Source: Lasiodiplodia sp. COLG20 (lineage: Eukaryota > Ascomycota > Dothideomycetes > Botryosphaeriales > Botryosphaeriaceae). Taken from it: a stretch of DNA of 41,441 nt. Position 1 is the stretch's first letter, and every line of letters starts with the position of its first letter. Below, in pieces: positions 11,600 through 22,357 of this stretch. The stretch covers positions 1 through 41,441 of the forward strand of contig VNWV01000059.1 of the NCBI GenBank assembly GCA_009801085.1. The letters are read 5' to 3'. Position numbers and translations under genes: made by a program. A model generated the notes under the pieces. That model did not search any database, was not told the DNA's origin, and saw only the letters and a list, made by a program, of their open reading frames with translations.

Positions 11600-12595
11600 T
11601 TTTGTGGTATGGGTTAAGATTGGATGATTGTGCATAGGCGACTTCTTTGTGGGGTTCACTACAGTCTATATATCTTTATGCAACTCCATATAAGCAGTCT
11701 ATTTCTCCATCCGATAGCCACCATATTGCGTGGAATTGGGGCTCAGTGTGATGTTCTGATCCGGGTCATTCGGAAACACATTCCGTCGAGAGCCGGTCAT
11801 ACCCGGCTCCACCACGGGCGTCTCTCCACAATCTCTTTGGCACGCTCTGTTTGTCGTTAGTGCTTCCGGGCTGCCTCTTAGACAGAATATCTGCACCCCG
11901 AAAAAAATCATTTGTCTGAGCCAATGCGACCTTTGTGGGGCGGGAGCAAGAAAACGTCACGCATGACGATACTCTACCGCATGATCTCTCCACTTTCTGC
12001 GGGAGGGATCGTAGCCACCTTAACTCTCTCAGAATGACAGCGTACATACGGTTATACCGGAATGATCGGATGGTGCGATATGAGGCGTCCCTCGATTCAC
12101 AGCCAGCTCTCGCAGCCAACGGCTAGCGTGAATTTATTTTTTCTCATGTCATCGGTAGTTGAAGCTATCGTCTGGATGTAAATGTGAAATTAAAAATTAC
12201 ACATGCACGTCCGGACGATAGCTTTAACTACCTATATAGATTCCTTTTCTTTTTTTAAAAAAAAAATTCAAAGAACTGACGTGTACTTACGCTATGTTCT
12301 AAGGCCCTACTATTCTTCGCGCTAGCTATCGGCTGCAGCACCCCTCTGTATGCACAGTCTAGGGTGCCGACCGTACCTAGCTTTTCCAAAGATGGTAAAT
12401 TCCTCGGGTAGCCTAACCGACCAATCATTTGGAACAGCCTATCAGATCGGCTCTCGTCAATCAGCCTGAGCAATAGCATTCTCGGTATAAACTCTACAGA
12501 CATCTATCCAAAAAAGAATCGCCGTCTCGCCTCTTGGCTCCATCTACCCTCACATCCCATTGCTCTGCTCATGCGAGCGGTATCAGCTAAAAATC
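11600..12595. other. Intergenic region with dispersed-repeat copy A
   Basis: Upstream of the secreted glycoprotein and downstream of the ISG12-like gene. Its recognisable content is the hairpin-bearing repeat annotated at 12154-12350, followed in the plus strand by A- and T-rich runs. The minus-strand frame at 12255-12503 falls largely within the repeat and is not accepted as a gene. Confidence 0.6.
12154..12350. repeat. Dispersed hairpin-bearing repeat, copy A
   Basis: Begins with an inverted repeat: GGTAGTTGAAGCTATCGTC (12154-12172) pairs with 12214-12232 with one mismatch over 19 bp, and pairing extends to about 32 bp with C/T-type differences. It is followed at 12287-12304 by TTACGCTATGTTCTAAGG and at 12330-12347 by CGGCTGCAGCACCCCTCT. 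The same three blocks recur in the same order and with nearly the same spacing at 18980-19181. This suggests a short non-autonomous element or the end of a larger one. No transposase is present. Confidence 0.75.
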
Positions 12596-13308
12596 TCACA
12601 GCCGCGCCTTGCAGACGTCCTGATCACCCTGATCGCTCTGTCCGTGCTGGTCTCCTTGACCATGCTGGTCTTCCTTGGCCCCCAAATCAGCGGGACACTG
12701 ATCACCGTCACCCTCCTTATTCTTGTTGTTCTCGCCATCGCCGCTGCCGCCCCATCCACGAAACAAGTTCCAAGCCCCCACGGCCCCGCCCCCAACTGCG
12801 GCGCCAGCCTGTACCGTGCCGCCTACAGCCGCCACCCCGTATCCCCCCATCGCCGCACTCTGTAACGTCGCGAAAACGCTTCCCGCCGCAACCGACGCGC
12901 CCTGCGCTCCCGCGGCAATCGAACCTAACGCACCAAGTCAAGTCAGCCAACCAACACTACCGCTGTACAACGAGGGCATTCAGGCACCAACTCACCAGCC
13001 GCCGGCCCCGCCGCCGTGAACCCGACCGCGCCGAGCAGCGGTCCCGCGACGACGAACGGCGCGGCGATGACGACGCCGTTGGCGACGTAGAAGGCCGTCT
13101 GGTACGGGTGCTCGGTGATGTAGTCCTGGATGTGCTTGGGGGCTTTGTCCCACTCGACGCCGGCGGCCTTGTCGCGCGTTTGAGCGGCCGCGTCGTGCAG
13201 GAACTGCTGCGTGCCGGCGTAGGCGCTCCGCATCATGGGCTGCGCGTTGGAGGCGGCGTTTTGGAGGAATTGCTGGGTGCCCGCGAGGGCGGAGCGGAGG
13301 GGGTTCAT
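12596..13308 (-). CDS. IFI6/IFI27 (ISG12)-like small hydrophobic protein, 2 exons
   Basis: Exons 13308-12996 and 12924-12596, joined over a 71-nt intron (GTGAGT..GTTAG, phase 1), give 213 residues. The middle is a Gly/Ala-rich hydrophobic stretch: VVAGPLLGAVGFTAAGPAAG, then GSIAAGAQGASVAAGSVFA, AAMGGYGVAAVGG. This is the hallmark of the interferon-alpha-inducible 6/27 (ISG12) family, small membrane proteins that in animals localise to mitochondria or ER and modulate cell death. The N-terminus has two copies of a GTQQFL(Q/H)(N/D)A motif; the C-terminus is a hydrophilic tail rich in G, D and Q. Fungal members exist but are functionally obscure. It sits between two NOD-like receptor genes. Confidence 0.8.
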
Positions 13309-14643
13309 GGGGGGCGTGGTGTTCGGGCGGGCTGGTCAAGGCTGTGGTGGAGGTTGGAGAGGAGTTGTGAGGGTCTGGGAGGGAGAGCGGCGAGGGTTGC
13401 TGCTGGGGAATGCGAGCAAGGCTGAAACTGTAGGCAGCCCCGCAGTTGGTCCCACACATGTCGTGGCGGCCTCTGGCCTCACCAAAACTTATTCCTCCTT
13501 GCCATTTGACTATCGATTCTTTCGCTATGGTAGCTTTCCCTGAATCGCTTTGAACCAAACTCTGAACCTCCTCACCTTTGCTTGACACCCTACCACGTTG
13601 CATCCTCGATTCTCGCTGCATTACACTCAACTCACCCCTGTCAATCAAATTGCCTATCACAGCGGCGCAGCACATACCATACTTTTCAGCCTTGCACATG
13701 GAGAGGGGTCTCCCAGCCGGAGGCTAGGATGAATATGTTCTCTACTCATGCAGTTGGTTGTGAAAACTACTATCTGGAAAAAAAATATGGCATTAACAGT
13801 TGACTACCATACATGTTATTCCTTGAACAGAATTGCTGAGGTATAGTCACCCCAAGTTCTAGAGCTGTAGTGTTCTTCGCGTTAGCCTTGACTCGAGTAA
13901 CCTTCTGAAATTCCCGTAATGTCCGTGATTGAATACGACTGGACAACACATTATCTTATTCAAGCTATATGTAATACCTCTACCACTAGGGTCGCTACCC
14001 AGCGAAACAGCCGGGCGCATCTAAAGACACCTTACGATGCTGTAGTATAGAAAAGCCTGAGAGGATGTTAGTGGATAAGCCATATAATTATATAATGCAC
14101 CTTGTCTTGTTATCTTGTAAAATAGGTCAGCGGTTAGATGTACGACACGGTTGGACCCTCATGTAATCTGACCAGCGAATCATGTGACCGTTTTATCTCG
14201 CCACTTGTTTTGTTTTTTTCTTTTCCCAATATAAGAGAAAACTGTTAAGACAGGCCAATAACAGCCACTACCTAGCCATTTGCCTTTTCTTTTTCTTTTC
14301 TTTTCTTTTTTTTTTTTGACGCGTTTTCTAAACTCATCTCTTTGGGATTTTGGCTGGCGGAGGAAAAGCGAGAACATGACTCATGTATGCTAATTTTAGG
14401 CCTTACATGCATGCAGGCATCAACTTCCCCCCACTTTTCAACCTCAGCCTCGCGGTGCCTCAAGAACATTCTTATACTCTCGTAGAATCTTCGGGTCCAT
14501 TTAATGTTTGCTCCGGCCCTTTTCCAATATCGCAAATGAAACATCGTCTATTTGAATCGCTCAAGAGGCCACGGTGAGAGTCTCACTGGGACGTTACCTT
14601 GTTGCGCGCAGCTATCAAGCATCAAAGTGGCTTCGCCACAGGC
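13309..14643. other. Intergenic, with a weak third repeat relic
   Basis: About 1.3 kb without a convincing gene. The minus-strand frame at 14272-14544 ends in a run of lysines encoded by a T-rich tract (14284-14318) and is judged spurious. The stretch 13857-13886 matches dispersed repeat copy A (12297-12326) at about 23 of 30 positions without gaps, and an ACTACC arm lies upstream at 13803-13808. The last few hundred bases presumably contain the promoter of the esterase-NACHT gene. Confidence 0.5.
13857..13886. repeat. Possible third copy (relic) of the dispersed repeat
   Basis: Ungapped similarity to 12297-12326 of copy A, sharing the TTCTTCGCG core and the TTCTA start 30 bp apart from its TAGC end. 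Most, not all, differences are transitions. Too short to be certain. Confidence 0.35.
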
Positions 14644-17600
14644 ATGGATCCGTCCAAGGTTTTCGACACCGGATTCACGGTTGTCCATGAGCCTGAAGGT
14701 TCTAGCTTAGGGCCTCCACTGGTTGAGTAAGGTGTCCACTCCCAGCCATCTACATATTTTCATCTAACAATAATACGAAGTATCGTTTTCATACATGGCC
14801 TAAAAGGCCACCCTTACCGGACATGGGCGTCCAACAGCCCGGCCAGCCAATGCGGTAGTTCTTCAGCCCGACCGGAGCCCCCGGTAGCTACTTCGGCTGG
14901 TAAACGAACTATTGGCAGAAAACTTCTTGGATATTTCAAAAGATCACGTGGCAAAGCAAGCACTACGTTACCACCTTCCGATTCCAAGTCCATCAGTTCC
15001 ATTTTCTGGCCAGCAGATCTACTACCACGAGTGTGTCCCAAAGCCCGGATACTAGTTTGGGGCTACGATACGAGGGTCACAATGCCGCTGGGCCAGGCGG
15101 TCAATAAGAGCAGCATCTTCTCTCAGGGAAAAGATCTGTTGTTCGCCTTCCGGCGTGAACGTAACTTGAACGCGCCCGTCATTTTCATTGCGTATTCCTT
15201 GGGTGGCATAATCTTGAAGGAGGTAAGTTATCGTAGAGTGATTTTTTTGGGTTGCATAAGCAGAGCTTCGGATAGCTGCGTTCAATGCTAGAGTCGATGC
15301 TAATTTCACATCAACTGTAAGGCTCTTACAGGCTCTTATCATTCTGGCGAGAAGGATCTAGAAGACATTGCCAGGTCGACCAAAGCGGTGGTTTTCATGG
15401 GAACCCCACACCGCGGCAGTAAGGATATAGCGGGTGTGGGCGAAGTTGCTCGAAGAGTTGCAAGTGCATTCTTGATTGACACAAATAAAGCAATGCTAGA
15501 CTCGCTAGGCCTACAGAATTCCGACATTGAGCGTTGCCAGGATTCCTTCACCAGAATTTGGCAAACCGTTGGTTTCAAGATCAAAACATTCCAAGAAGGA
15601 TTGCCATTTTCAGGGATCAACCTTGGGATATTGAAGGAGAAGGTATATTCGTCCTTTTACTTAGAAACCTTTGATACTTAAGCTGATTTACTTTACTTTA
15701 GGTGGTACCCGACTTCTCGTCTCTCCTCGGTGACCCAAGAGAGCATGCGGAGACTCTTCAGGCAAACCATATGGAAATGTGCCGTTTCTGGGGTGAACTC
15801 GATCCAAACTATCGGAAAGTTGGAGGAGAACTAAGAAACATATATGGATCTATCCTTCAGACGCTTCACGCTCCAATTTCAGAGCCGCAAACATCCTTGG
15901 AATGGTATAGGCATTCTGGTCAGATATTGTCAGACTTGGTAACTTGTATTAGAGAGCTAATTTGTGTTAGATCATCAAGTCAAACGCGAGAGCGTTTCTT
16001 CTGGGTACCAAGGTATGACACTCTGAGGACGATAAGGGAGTTTAATTGAGGCTGATAGTCTTTAGCTGCTCGGTCACTACTATTTTTCCCAGAGCTTGGG
16101 CAGCGCCAACATACTATCGATATGGCATTCAGCGGCACCTGCCAACGCTTATTGGGTTCAGAGCAATATAAAATGTGGTTCAATCGCCAGAGCCTCGATA
16201 AGCACCAGGGGCTATTATGGATCAAAGGAAAGCCCGGATCTGGCAAATCGACGATCATGAAGGAAGCCATACGTCAGGCTTGCAGTTTGCAGACATCACA
16301 CAAGTATCACATCCTCAGTTTTTTCTTCAATGCCCATGGACAAAGGCTCGAGCAGACCACAACCGGATTTTACAGGGCCTTACTTTACCAGCTTTTGCCA
16401 GATTTCCAAGAACGAATGCAAGGATTTATCAGATATTGCACAGAGCCAACCACCAATGACCATCGTCCGGTCCTAGATGAGCAAGGGCTGAAGAATGACC
16501 TTCGGTCGCTGTTTTCCGAGGCCTGTGAAGACCAGGTCTTCATATTCGTTGATGCCTTGGACGAATGCGTCGGAACTATCGATGGACCAAGAAAAATCGT
16601 CGAATTTCTCCAGCAACTCTCTGCCGATGCAACTTCTGCTGGTTTCAAGCTCAATATCTGCATGTCAAGCAGACATTACCCGCTCATTGGAGCGGCGAAC
16701 TATGTCAAGCTCATCTTAGAAAACTACAATCAGTCCGATATCGCGCTCGTTGTTGACAAAAGGATATCCATGGCCATAAGTGTAGATTCTTCGCAGGATG
16801 TGCACCACTGGGTAGATCTCAAGAATGAGATCATTCAAAGGGCATCCGGCGTCTTTCTTTGGGCTCGACTTGTCCTTGATGTCTTACTTGCGGAGTACGA
16901 CAACGGAAAAAGCATCAGACACTTGGAGAGCCGGCTTTCATCAGTGCCACCAACCCTACGTGATCTTTACACCCAGATCCTACAAGACATCGCTCCTAAG
17001 GAGCTTTCGGAGACCGCTGGGTTCTTCTCATGGTTGCTTCTCGCAACTCGGCCACTTAGACCCAGGGAGTGTTATCATCTGCTAGCATTTGTTGGCAAAA
17101 GTACTCCGAAGTCTTTAGCAGAATGGTGGTGCTCTGATGACGCAATCAACGACTATGACCAACTGCAAAAACGCATTCAGCGCATATCCAGAGGCCTAGT
17201 AGAGATACACACGTATGACCAGAATCTCGAAGAGAATGCTGTGGATGACAAAGTTGATTCGATTCGAGCCGCTCCCGGATCTTTCGATATCGATAGCGAA
17301 GGGTCGGGGAGTATTCAATTCATACATGAATCTGTCTATCAGTTCTTCTTACATGAGGGTGGGTTTGAGCTTCTATTTCCCCACGCTCCTGAGGCTGCAC
17401 TTGGCAAAGCTCATCTGTCGATCCTAAACATATGTTTTGACTATCTTGCGATCAAAGAGTTGGACGAGTTGGTACATGGAAGACTGAATGTTGCGCGCAC
17501 CGCGATCGGTTCATCTTGCAGTTCACTCGTCAGCTCACTAGTCAGTGCACCTCCACGTTTTTGGAAAAAATTGAAAAGAAAAAAAAGATGGACCAAAAGG

Positions 17601-18857
17601 TTCAAACCCTTCTACTCAAACACCTCGAGCGTTGGTTCGTCGGCTTCTAATAGCGGAGGTACATTCCCGCTCAAGGAAGATCCAATCGAACACCGAAGGC
17701 CTCCGCCTAGTAGTGGAACATCGTCGCGTTCAGGAAATTTGTCTCGAACAACCATACCCCCATTAGTTATGCGCATGAGAGGTATGCATCAAACAGCTAC
17801 ACCTCCAGTCGCTACATCTTCAGGGGCAGCTCATCAATCAGAACGCATTCCACCACATGTATTAGGACGGGACGAATTCGTGTCCAGCAGCGGTGCGCTT
17901 TCAAACCCGGGTACCGTCGCAAACAACATCATATTGCAACGATTCCTCACTCAATCCGAGGAAAATGTGTCCAATCCTGAAGAAATGCTCTATAGTAACA
18001 CACCTTCCATGCAAAGCCAAAAGAAAATTTTGGACGAGATTCCTTGCCTGCTCTATTATGCTTCCGATATGATCATACCGCATATACGGTATGCTGAAAA
18101 AGCGGGCTTGGATCCATCTGGGCTCCTTCAGCACCTTCAAAATGAAGACAGATGGAGTCGCTGGGTGTCCCTTCGCGACGACATGTCTCGTCAGACGAGT
18201 TTGTTATACTTTTCAGCCGAGCACGACCTCCTGTCCTGGGCATCGCACCTTATAGGCACTGGGGTCGATATCAACACTGAAGGCGGAAATTTGAAGTATC
18301 CATTGATTGCTGCTGCATACCGAGCAAATGATAAGATGCTACGTCTGTTGTTGCAGAATGGAGCTGATATCGGCGTGCGAGACCAAAAAGGGCAAACTAT
18401 CCTGCATTATCTGACGTCGTACAACGAGTATTCTCTCGTGAAGCTCATCCTAGAGGAATATGTTCAACCACATGCTTCAACGGTCATCAACGCACGTAGT
18501 TTTTCTGGTCGAACGCCGCTCCATTTGGCAGCAAGCTTTGCTGGAGAAAGAATTGTGGAAGTACTCCTCAAGCATGGGGCTGACGTGAATGCCCGTGACA
18601 AAACAGGAAATACTGCGCTGCATTTTGCGTGTAGTGCATGTGATGATAGCGTGGGAACTCTTTCACATTTGGTCAATTCTGGCGCAGATTTAAGGCCACG
18701 AAACCTGGCCGGAGCCACACCTGCGGATCTAGCTCTTTCTAAAGGGTTTCGTGAAGCGGCGGAGTTCATTCAGGAGTATACACCACCTTCATTAAGTATG
18801 AGACTTTGGAAGGTCACTGAAAGGAGTATGCTGCGGCTTATGAAAAGTAAAGCATAA
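14644..18857 (+). CDS. STAND protein: esterase-like domain, NACHT NTPase, ankyrin repeats
   Basis: Preferred exons 14644-14726, 14781-15222, 15322-15642, 15702-15918, 15971-16012 and 16066-18857 give 1298 residues. The first four and the last are secure; the join between 15918 and 16066 is uncertain, but this choice keeps phase and uses good acceptors. The N-terminal domain is an alpha/beta-hydrolase of the SesB/DUF676 type: DIVFIHGLKGHPYRTW, LVWGYDTRV, IAYSLGG with the nucleophile Ser ~167, VFMGTPHRGS. The NACHT domain has GKPGSGKS (~423-430) and FIFVDALDEC (~526-535). About four ankyrin repeats end the protein (~1094-1275; for example GRTPLHLAASFAG, HGADVNARDKTGNTALH). Known relatives act in heterokaryon incompatibility-like death. 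A Ser/Pro-rich linker, ~865-930, separates NACHT and ankyrins. Confidence 0.85.
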
Positions 18858-18979
18858 GCAAGGACTCCTAAAAGCAAAGGAGGGAAACAGATTGAGAAAT
18901 AGACTCTTCATTGAGGTGTAACTTCTAATATGGCCTCTCCATCATATTGAGAGTTGGTTCAGTCATTTTTCTTACCATA

Positions 18980-19181
18980 GGTAGTTGAAGCTGTCGCCCG
19001 CATCTGAATGTATAATTGTTAATTCCACATTCTCATCCGTATCATGGCGTCGACTAGGTACCTATACATGTTCATTTTCAGTGTGGTCGGAAAACAGAAG
19101 AGCTAAGGCATAGTTACGCTATGTTCTAAGGTCCTGCCTGCCATTCATCGAGCGAGCCATCGGCTGCAGCACCCCTCTATA
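18980..19181. repeat. Dispersed hairpin-bearing repeat, copy B
   Basis: Shares with copy A (12154-12350) the opening GGTAGTTGAAGCT, the block TTACGCTATGTTCTAAGG (19114-19131, one mismatch avoided by ending before the following T) and CGGCTGCAGCACCCCTCT (19161-19178). Offsets from the first base are 134 and 181, against 133 and 176 in copy A. Its own right hairpin arm (around 19039-19064) is far more degraded than that of copy A. The copies lie about 6.8 kb apart and flank the region holding the ISG12-like gene and the esterase-NACHT gene. Confidence 0.75.
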
Positions 19182-19367
19182 CTTATAGCGCGGCCTTGAC
19201 ATGGCAGGCCAAGTACTACAACATCCCACGACGGCGGAATGCACCTCGGCTCCCTCCGCCGAGCTAACAACAAGAACACTCACTCCTCCGCCCCCGCCGA
19301 AGCCGGCGAGCATCGAATGAGCGCAACCAGCAATCAATAACAGCCCGACAAACCTTCGAAACGCCAT
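19119..19367 (-). CDS. Doubtful small ORF with signal-like N-terminus
   Basis: From an ATG at 19367 the frame encodes 82 residues, starting with a hydrophobic stretch (MAFRRFVGLLLIAGCAHS), then a poly-Gly run and a short Cys pair. The last ~20 codons lie inside dispersed repeat copy B, so the ORF at best captured part of a repeat. The inverted SreA-type sites lie 120-156 bp upstream of its ATG, the only reason it is listed. No family is recognised; chance is more likely than a gene. Confidence 0.15.
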   Translation of the reverse strand: MAFRRFVGLLLIAGCAHSMLAGFGGGGGVSVLVVSSAEGAEVHSAVVGCCSTWPAMSRPRYKYRGVLQPMARSMNGRQDLRT

Positions 19368-19485
19368 GTCGCGGGCCAAGCCCAGCCATATGTAAGCGAA
19401 GGGGCAGCAGGGCCGAATGAAACGGCCAGGAAAAAAGATGCTTCGCCGCCGCAAAGGAAAAAAATCCTGCAGCGTCCCAAGAAAG

Positions 19486-19523
19486 TTATCTGATCCGTTG
19501 CTTAGCGGCTTGGCATCAGATAA
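19486..19523. promoter_or_regulatory. Inverted pair of SreA/GATA-type sites
   Basis: TTATCTGAT at 19486-19494 and ATCAGATAA at 19515-19523 are both full matches to ATCWGATAA, the consensus described for the iron-responsive GATA repressor SreA and its orthologs, in opposite orientations and 20 nt apart. The nearby transporter gene is a classical SreA target, but these sites lie about 0.85 kb beyond its 3' end, so what they regulate is unclear. Confidence 0.5.
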
Positions 19524-20372
19524 TCTGTCTCTCGCAGCCAATCAGCTTTGCGCCAATGCCTGCCAAGCTGGATGCCACCGCTGCATGGAAGCAGGAATAT
19601 GGCAGGTACCCATATTGTGGCGTTTTCTCGATTGTTGTGTTCTGCACTCTTTTTTTCTTTTCCATCCCGTTCGCCTGGGTGTGGATCATGCTATTGTCTC
19701 CAGAAAATACGAAGAGTCCCCACGGCGTGGGCCTTTGACGCGGGCCCCGCGGGGTGCGCGGCGGCCGGGGGTGGTGGTTTGAGGAGACGCTCGTTTCGGG
19801 ATCACGATTCACGGGGACGGGGTGATGGTGCTGATCAAGATAAGATCATCAGTCACGATCTATTGCGCAATCTGCAGTTCGATGCTCGCCATTTCCGCTG
19901 CGCTGGGACGGCTTAAATGCACCTGCGAACCGACTGATCTAGACTCTTTACGTACGCAAAAGTAGGCCAAGCGAGGCTTTTCGGCCAAGGAAGGATTGTG
20001 CGGTAAGTAAGACTGGGCGATTTTACTGTGCCTCATAAACGTTATTTAAGCCTGCGCTTAGCGTTGGTCGACGCCACGTTTAGTACATGTGGTACGGTCG
20101 CATGGCTTGTACCCCACTTGGCGCCCATCAGTTAGGGCTGCGGCATCAACACGTCGTATACGGTTACCCAATACGTAACATAATACGAAAGACTGTCAAA
20201 GCTCATCGGAGATTCTCGGAGATGGGGAGCAAACGATCAGAACGTGCGATAGTATTGCAGGACTCCCTCTCTGTCCTTCGCTATTGCAGAAACCCGCAGA
20301 CTCTCCTCCACGCCATAGCCCCATTGACCCGTACCCACCCTTTTCCCTACCATCCCAAACGAAAAAAACACT

Positions 20373-22357
20373 CTAGAAAACATTCCCCTTCGTCTGCTGC
20401 AACTTCTTAACATTAATATCCCGCCACAACAACACGCACCCCAACGCAACCGGCATAAACGCCACGCCCGCAATCAGCATACGGCGCTGCACATACCCGT
20501 ACGCCGCAATAATCGCATCCCGCGCCGGGCTCCCGACCGGAAACGCCAGCTGCATCGGCAAACTCCCATAAATCGCCGCCGCATTCGCCTTCTCGCTGTC
20601 CGGCAAATACTCCAGCATCTTCTGCGGCATCATATTCGTCCAAATCGCGCCCGAGATACTCTGCCCGATCGACCCCCCGATGCTCGTGAACATGCCCTCC
20701 AGCGCCAGCACGGCCGCCACCTCGTTGTGCGGCACGGCGGCCATGGCGGCGAGTTGCTCGCACATGACGAGCGTGCCGCCGGCGAAGGCGGAGAGGATCT
20801 GGCACATGACGACGTAGCCGATGTTGGTGCCCGGGTGGCGGAAGTAGATGAGCAGCGCGGTGGCGAGGGTGGAGACGGGCACGGCGCAGAGGGCGAGCCA
20901 TTTGAAGCGGCCGGAGATGCGGATGAGGATGCCGACGAAGGGCGCCCAGAAGCACGAGCCCAGGCTGTAGATGTTGAGGATGTAGCCGGAGTCGCGGATG
21001 TTGAGGTTGTGGACGACTTGGAGGTAGGATGAGAAGTAGAGGTCCCAGCAGCTGTTGGTGCGCGGACGGTTAGCAAGGGAGAACTGAAAGGGCGGGGGAG
21101 CTGACTGGTGAGATGCTTACTAGAAGGACAAGAACAGCGTGCCGCACAGGACGCAGGCGCCGAAGACGGTGCGGTCTTTCATGTACTTGTACGGCATGAA
21201 GGTGACGGGCGCAACGAAGCGCTCGTACAGCACGAACGCCACCAGCAGTACAAAGCCGACGACCAGCATGGCGATGATGTAGCCGGTGCCCCACCTGTGC
21301 ACCGCGCTGCCGGCCAGCGTCAGGGGGATGAGCAGCAAGCACAACCCGGCGACCAGCAGCAATTGTCCGATAACTGCGTTTTTTTCTCGTCAGTCTCCGG
21401 AATCTCGAATCGAACAACGGCCATCAAGAGCACTCACGATCGAATTCCCGCGCGTAGTAGTAGAAGGACTGGCCGAGGGTGCGGCCGCTGACGGGGCGCG
21501 GCGGCAGGAGGCCCTTCTTCTTGGCGACGTTGTTGTTGTACATGAACATGCCGGCGACGGGCGCGGCGATGAAGGGGACGATGATGGCGAAGCAACCAAA
21601 GGCCCAGCGGAAGGAGCTGTGCTCGTAAAAGAGCTGGGCGATGGCGGGACCGGCAAAAACGTTGGCGATGAAGGGCGTCGAGTTGAGGCCGTAGAAGATC
21701 ATGCGGTTGCGCAGCGAAGTCATATCCGCCAGGAAGATGTTAATGACGTATCCCATGCCGTTGTAGCCTACCCAGTAGAAGACCTGCGCGTTTGTTAGTG
21801 GCGAGTTGGTGGGTTTGAGATGGAGGTTTTGTCTCACCTGAGCAGCGGCATAAGTCTCGACGTTTTTGCAAGCTGCCATCATGACGAGGCCGATGGTGCA
21901 CAGGAAGGTCATGAGGATAAAACCTTCAACACGGCCCCAGATGTCGATGATTTTTGCAATGGGAAACTTGGAGACACCGCCAATGACACTGGACAAAACG
22001 CTGGTGGTCGAATACAGCGAATGCAGCATGAAGCTTGAAGTGACGTAGACACCAAGATTGGTGGTGATTTGCTGTTGCAACGAGTTGACAAACGAGCAGA
22101 TGTAAATGCTGCATCTGGTCAGTACAATGTTTTCATCTGGATTGGGAGCGATCATACAAAATACCAGTGATGAAGAGAGCCTTCATGGTCCAGGCCTGGG
22201 TGATGGCCTCCACACGCTTGACTCCATCCTGGATCCGAACGCTTTCCTCGTCGCTGCTGGTTTCGGCATCGACGACGTGCTCCTGCGGGTGTTTCTTGTC
22301 GGCAGCCAGAGGAACACTGGCGCCTTTGTCATCGGAGATCTCGTGCGGCGCGGACAT
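20373..22357 (-). CDS. MFS siderophore-iron transporter (Sit/MirB type), 5 exons
   Basis: Exons 22357-22158, 22114-21838, 21783-21438, 21373-21121 and 21051-20373 give 584 residues, typical for 14-helix siderophore-iron transporters of the SIT family. Signatures include FVNSLQQQITTNLGVYVTSSF in the first helices, GRVEGF, YNGMGYVINIFLADMTSLRNR, APVTFMPYKYMKDRTVFGAC, FYCWDLYFSSYLQV and ANAAAIYGSLP near the end. The family imports ferric siderophores (triacetylfusarinine, ferrichrome, enterobactin and others) across plasma or vesicle membranes; the substrate is not inferable. The soluble N-terminus is acidic and hydrophilic. The first ATG of the frame is used; a GTG lies 5 codons upstream. Intron 21784-21837 is 54 nt without stops, so retention would remain in frame. 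I see no full SreA-type site in the 720 bp upstream, which is unusual for this class. Confidence 0.93.

Larger units (their letters stand above)
18858..20372. other. Intergenic: repeat copy B and GATA-factor sites
   Basis: Lies between the 3' ends of the esterase-NACHT gene and the siderophore transporter gene. It holds dispersed repeat copy B (18980-19181), an inverted pair of SreA-type sites (19486-19523) and a further GATAAG at about 19838. The only frame of some interest is the minus-strand one starting at 19367, listed separately with low confidence. Confidence 0.55.

Noticed and set aside
12583..13425. Long plus-strand and minus-strand frames over the ISG12-like gene
   Set aside because: High-GC shadows, rich in Arg/Pro/His; the spliced minus-strand model gives a known family.
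14272..14544. Minus-strand frame ending in poly-Lys
   Set aside because: The tail is encoded by a T-rich simple-sequence tract; no domain, no homolog known to me.
20630..21076. Ser/Ala-rich minus-strand frame across the transporter
   Set aside because: Shadow frame of the siderophore transporter in GC-rich DNA; composition is not protein-like.
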